This document shows positions 60,426 through 64,000 of a stretch of 64,000 nucleotides of DNA, piece by piece. Every line of letters begins with the position of its first letter. Within the stretch, counting starts at the first letter, position 1. The stretch is taken from NCBI GenBank assembly GCA_947648875.1, contig CANSPM010000004.1:1-64000 (forward strand), in the 5' to 3' direction. A program made the translations under genes and the position numbers. The notes under the pieces are model-generated. The model was given only the letters and a program-made list of their open reading frames with translations. It had not been told where the DNA came from and searched no databases. This DNA comes from an uncultured Lachnospiraceae bacterium (GTDB taxonomy: Bacteria > Bacillota > Clostridia > Lachnospirales > Lachnospiraceae).

Positions 60426-62200
60426 AGATTGCGGAGTACATAACTACGTTGCCATCGGATATGGTTTACTGTAGCGCAGCCGTGAACAGAGAGTATATGG
60501 TTCAAATGGCTGATGAACATTTCTATCATTTTATGGGGAAAACCGTGGGGATCTGTATGGCGGACTGCATCCATCCGGAGCTGCGGGAGGAATTTTGCCG
60601 GGTCTTTGACAGTCTGGAACCCGGGGGTTGTATCAGAGTATTGACAGCCATACGGGGACTGGAGGACCGATATCAGCAGGTGGATCTGATTATCAGCGAC
60701 AACAGACGCACCGTGAGCGGGGCGCAGGTATGGGACTTGACAATATACAATCTGTTCACCCTGGAAGAAAAGTACTTGCAGGCTTCCAACGATGCCAACA
60801 GGTATCGGGCTCTGTTGTCCATGTATCAGGAGTATCTCTTTGACTACGACGTGGAACAGGACTGTATCGCCGTGTTCCGCTATGTGGGCATCAAGTCTAC
60901 CGTTTTGATGAAGTGCAGCTTGGCGGAGTTTCGGGAGAGGGTTTGCGCCCTGTATACCCGAAAAAACTTTCAGGAGGAACTGGAAATATTCTGCCAGCAC
61001 CTCCTCAGTGCCCAGGAGAACTTTTCCTGTGACCTGCGGGGACCCATACCCCGGCACAAGACCATGATGGGATTGTTCCATATAGAAGGCAAGGTAATCT
61101 ACAAGCACAACAATCAAAAAATAGTGCTGGGTATACTCCGGATGAAGGACCAGAAGGCGGAGGACGCCATCCCTTATTATGCCACTGCGGAGGGAAAAGA
61201 TTCTTTTACGGGTCTGTTAAATAAACGGGCCTGCGCGGAATATGTGGCGGAGATGCTGGCATCTGACAATGAAACCCACTATATGGCTGTAATAGACATA
61301 GATAACTTTAAAAATATTAACGATTCCTACGGGCATATGTATGGGGATCAGGTCATCAGCCAGGTCGCGTCCATCATCAACAGTACCATGAATGGGCGGG
61401 GGATTGTGGGACGTTTTGGCGGAGACGAATTTTTTATCTTTACCAATTGGATCAGCACGGAAATGCAGATGCGGGCCATGCTGACTTCCATAAGAAAGCA
61501 GGTGCAGACCACTTTTGAGAACCGGGAAGAGAGCTGTAAGGTCACCTTATCCGTCGGCATCAGCAAAGCGCCTGTAGACGGTAATTCTTATGATGAATTG
61601 TTTAATAAGGCGGATAAATGCCTTTATCTGGCAAAATTTAAAGGGAAAAACCGTTTTGTAATCTATGAGGAAGATAAGCACGGAGATTTAGTGGAGGAGG
61701 GGCAATCCATCCGCCATACAATGAATCCTCTGGAAAAGGCCGAATATTTGGCGGATGTGGTGGCGGACATCGGCATTCGTCTGTTTTCCGAAGGAACAGG
61801 TTCCATGGAGGAGATCCTGGATCAGATTCGCTCTGCCTTTGAGATCGACGGAGTGCGGATATACAGGGCAGGACAGAGAGAACCCATTTATATCAGCGGA
61901 GATTACCATCCCGCGCCGGATATGCACTTCTTTATCACCCGCGATGAACTGGTACATTTACTGGATCAGCCCCATTATCTCATGGCCAGCCATATCACCA
62001 ATCTGGAGGGTGTAAACCGGGAACTTTTCGAACTGCTCAGGGGAAGCCGCATAGAGGGTATGGTATGTTTTTGCTACAAGGATAAGAATGACATCAACCT
62101 GTACTTTTTCTATGAGGCATTCAACCACCGTTTCCGCTGGTCGGAGTCTGATAAGAACTTTCTGCTGACGACAAGCAAGCTCATGGCTAATATATTGTAG
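60422..62200 (+). CDS. Diguanylate cyclase (GGDEF) with N-terminal PAS-like and C-terminal extra domain
   Basis: The 592-residue protein should make c-di-GMP. The N-terminal 240 residues are PAS-like. The GGDEF domain lies at about 255-415, with the intact active site RFGGDEFFIF near 333, IDIDNFKNINDSYGH before it, and KADKCLYLAKFKGKNRF after it. No RxxD inhibitory site is seen directly before GGDEF. The last 170 residues may be a GAF-like sensor (DGVRIYRAGQREPIYIS onward). No EAL or HD-GYP domain is present. The start overlaps the kinase stop (ATGA), so kinase and cyclase are produced together. Confidence 0.92.
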   Translation: MKIAEYITTLPSDMVYCSAAVNREYMVQMADEHFYHFMGKTVGICMADCIHPELREEFCRVFDSLEPGGCIRVLTAIRGLEDRYQQVDLIISDNRRTVSGAQVWDLTIYNLFTLEEKYLQASNDANRYRALLSMYQEYLFDYDVEQDCIAVFRYVGIKSTVLMKCSLAEFRERVCALYTRKNFQEELEIFCQHLLSAQENFSCDLRGPIPRHKTMMGLFHIEGKVIYKHNNQKIVLGILRMKDQKAEDAIPYYATAEGKDSFTGLLNKRACAEYVAEMLASDNETHYMAVIDIDNFKNINDSYGHMYGDQVISQVASIINSTMNGRGIVGRFGGDEFFIFTNWISTEMQMRAMLTSIRKQVQTTFENREESCKVTLSVGISKAPVDGNSYDELFNKADKCLYLAKFKGKNRFVIYEEDKHGDLVEEGQSIRHTMNPLEKAEYLADVVADIGIRLFSEGTGSMEEILDQIRSAFEIDGVRIYRAGQREPIYISGDYHPAPDMHFFITRDELVHLLDQPHYLMASHITNLEGVNRELFELLRGSRIEGMVCFCYKDKNDINLYFFYEAFNHRFRWSESDKNFLLTTSKLMANIL

Positions 62201-62240
62201 GCGGACTGCTTACGCCCTGCAATTTCATGGTCATAAAAAA

Positions 62241-62279
62241 AGGGAAACAGCCTTGATGCGCCTGGCTGTTTCCTTTTTT
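62241..62279. terminator. Terminator of the kinase/GGDEF operon
   Basis: Perfect 10-base arms GGAAACAGCC (62243-62252) and GGCTGTTTCC (62264-62273), with T6 after and A-run before, so it can serve both this operon and the convergent GH51 gene. Confidence 0.8.
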
Positions 62280-62285
62280 AGATTT

Positions 62286-64000
62286 TCAATTTTGCATGGC
62301 CGAAATGGATTCCTTTGCCGGGATTCGCAATACCGTCAGGGAGTAGGCCGGGGCCTCATACGCAAAGTTCTCGCCAATGGCCGTCGTTTCCGATACCGGA
62401 ATTATTTTTTCCGGCTCGTCAAAACTGTTCACAGCGCTGAGAGAGTCACCGGATAATACGGTCACCTCCGCGTTCTTCTCATACTGTTCCGCCTTGAAAT
62501 CCTCCAGGCGGGTGTCCACCAAGATCGTCCGCCCCGTGGGGTTTACCAGTTTGATAAGGATATCGCCGTTTTCATCTATATTGGCCGATTCATATAGAGA
62601 TTGGGGAGCCTCATAGGTATAATCCAGATATTTTACATCGTCCAGATAGCCTTCCACATGACTGCCCTCCACCACCACCCGGACAGTATAGACCTTTCCC
62701 CGCTGCAATTTCACATTTTTCACCGTGCCCGAGATCTGTCCGCTCTTACTGCCTCCGGACACGATTTGCAGGCAGGAGACGGTATTGCCCCAGCCCCCTA
62801 TATTCCAGAACATGTTGTTGGCGGCGTCCCGGACGCACACGGGGACCAGAAAGCCCTCGGGGCCGGACAGAATCTCCGCCTCCACGGTCAGTGTATAATT
62901 GCTCCAGCCCGTATCGCCCACATAGACACTGTCGCCGGTGTTGGCGTCCGCAGGATTCCCGGTGTGACTCTGAACAAGCCTGCCGTCCTTCACAGTCCAG
63001 TCTCCCTCCCAGACCGTCATGTCGCCGGGAAATTCTCCGTCGTCAAAATCCGCCTGGTACAGGCTCTCGCCGGTGACATTGTCCGTGACGGTCAGATTGT
63101 CATAGGCCACGCTGGTCTGCCAGCTGCCCAGCCCCACCCTGCCGGAGAGATTTGAAGAGGAGGCGGCTTCCACAGTCAGCTCTGCGGGTAGATTGGCGAC
63201 GCCTTTATTGTTGGCATAGAGCTGTTGCACATAGTAGTTGACGGAGCCGTAAGCGGTGGCACTGTCAAACCAGATCATATTCGGACTCCACTGACTCTGG
63301 AGTCTGTTGCCGAACAGCGGCGCATAACAGGCCATTTCCACCACATCTCCATTTTTCTCCAGGCCGGTCATATAGGCTGCCTCCGCCAGCGCCGCCTCCA
63401 GCGTGTTGGACTGGGCGGCGTACTCCCCCAAAAACACCCGGGCCTGGCTGTCCCGGTCATAACTGTCGTAGCGGTGGGTGTTGGTGAAGAAGAAGGAGGG
63501 TGCCTCATAGTAGTGTTCGTCCACCAGGGCGGTGATCTCATCCCCCCAGTCGGCGCAGTCCTCCACATAATTCCAGCCCACCCGGTCCCCGGAGGAGGTG
63601 CTGTTGGCCACAATCAGCCAAATATCGCCGTAGAGCGCGGGATTTTCCTGTGCGGCTTTGTTGAAGGCGTCCACAAACAGGCGGTAATGTTGGAAATACT
63701 CGGATTGCCACTGCTCGTTGCCGATGCCGATATATTTCAGCGCAAAAGGCTCCTCATGCCCCATAGCGGTCCGCACGCCCCCCCACTGCGTGGAAGCGTC
63801 CCCACGGCAGAACTCCACCAGGTCCAGCGCGTCCTGTACACACTGGCGGAACTCCTGGCTGTTTACATCATATACAATGTATCTGGGACTCTGCACCTGA
63901 CAGGTCATACCCGCGTTCAGCACCGGTACGGGCATACAGTCCAGAACTTCGCACAGTTCAAAAAATTCGTAGAAGCCCATGCCATAGGTGGTGTAATAGG
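62286..64000 (-). CDS. GH51 alpha-L-arabinofuranosidase with inserted beta-sandwich module (5' part outside the window)
   Basis: At least 570 residues of this enzyme are present; the start is beyond the window edge. The acid/base Glu is in YIGIGNEQWQSEY and the nucleophile Glu is in RVFLGEYAAQS, as in GH51/clan A arabinofuranosidases. After the barrel (ending about YYVQQLYAN) there is an added region of about 190 residues (from AVEAASS-like sequence through YLDDVKYLDYTY) that resembles LamG/DUF1080-type carbohydrate-binding folds. The usual C-terminal beta domain then resumes (LIKLVNPTGRTILVDTRL). The missing N-terminus may contain a signal peptide; location is therefore unknown. Confidence 0.87.
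   Translation of the reverse strand, partial: YYTTYGMGFYEFFELCEVLDCMPVPVLNAGMTCQVQSPRYIVYDVNSQEFRQCVQDALDLVEFCRGDASTQWGGVRTAMGHEEPFALKYIGIGNEQWQSEYFQHYRLFVDAFNKAAQENPALYGDIWLIVANSTSSGDRVGWNYVEDCADWGDEITALVDEHYYEAPSFFFTNTHRYDSYDRDSQARVFLGEYAAQSNTLEAALAEAAYMTGLEKNGDVVEMACYAPLFGNRLQSQWSPNMIWFDSATAYGSVNYYVQQLYANNKGVANLPAELTVEAASSSNLSGRVGLGSWQTSVAYDNLTVTDNVTGESLYQADFDDGEFPGDMTVWEGDWTVKDGRLVQSHTGNPADANTGDSVYVGDTGWSNYTLTVEAEILSGPEGFLVPVCVRDAANNMFWNIGGWGNTVSCLQIVSGGSKSGQISGTVKNVKLQRGKVYTVRVVVEGSHVEGYLDDVKYLDYTYEAPQSLYESANIDENGDILIKLVNPTGRTILVDTRLEDFKAEQYEKNAEVTVLSGDSLSAVNSFDEPEKIIPVSETTAIGENFAYEAPAYSLTVLRIPAKESISAMQN

Overview
The window looks like chromosome of a Lachnospiraceae-type Clostridia (Firmicutes). 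Support: strong Shine-Dalgarno sites, TTGACA/TATAAT promoters, a threonyl T-box, Rpn-family nucleases with GLEQ repeats, large hybrid kinases of gut clostridia, and plant-glycan glycosidases (GH27, GH51, GH140-like). No tRNA, rRNA or CRISPR array was seen.

Layout. (1) 1-7.6 kb is a graveyard of mobile DNA: an IS3-type transposase remnant, two internally deleted large serine recombinase remnants, a decayed ECF sigma/anti-sigma pair on the minus strand, and a few intact genes (a small kinase-fold phosphotransferase, dapB, unknowns). (2) 7.8-10.2 kb is a three-gene ABC-2 type exporter. (3) 10.6-27.7 kb is the centrepiece, a Firmicutes-type tellurium-resistance/stress (Ter/Yce) locus. A predicted biosynthetic module (TRSP-domain phosphoribosyltransferase, StiP-like phosphoribosyltransferase with a PELOTA domain, ATP-grasp on plus; CitE-like lyase and HAD phosphatase on minus) faces a second plus-strand operon: a YceG-module/HtrA-like protease fusion, a rhomboid protease, YceG, TelA, four TerD-family proteins, then a Ca2+-type P-ATPase. 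(4) 28-35.4 kb: an APC permease fused to USP-like domains, unknown proteins, a MATE exporter, a glycoside hydrolase and a metallophosphoesterase. (5) 35.5-38.5 kb: a Zn/Cd-type efflux ATPase, an HMA metallochaperone and an ArsR repressor, with visible promoters and operator. (6) 38.5-45.8 kb: sbcDC and a Bce-like ABC transporter. (7) 46-48.8 kb: a chemoreceptor translationally coupled to an FMN-binding lipoprotein. (8) 49.3-55.5 kb: a TGS-less ThrRS under T-box control, an Rpn nuclease, an alpha-galactosidase and a phosphatase. (9) 56-62.2 kb: a micropeptide, leader structures, and a hybrid histidine kinase coupled to a diguanylate cyclase. (10) 62.3-64 kb: a GH51 arabinofuranosidase running off the end.

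The Ter/Yce locus is the best candidate for an under-described system. The biosynthetic genes are inferred to make a nucleoside-like product. TerD proteins are Ca2+-binding, TelA and YceG are their usual partners, and the P-ATPase may set Ca2+. What stands out is a pair of serine proteases placed in the operon: a cytosolic trypsin-fold enzyme whose N-terminus carries the same module that I count three times in YceG, and a membrane rhomboid. This suggests a proteolytic output for the Ter stress response. Functions are inferred from recognised families and motifs; no database search was possible.
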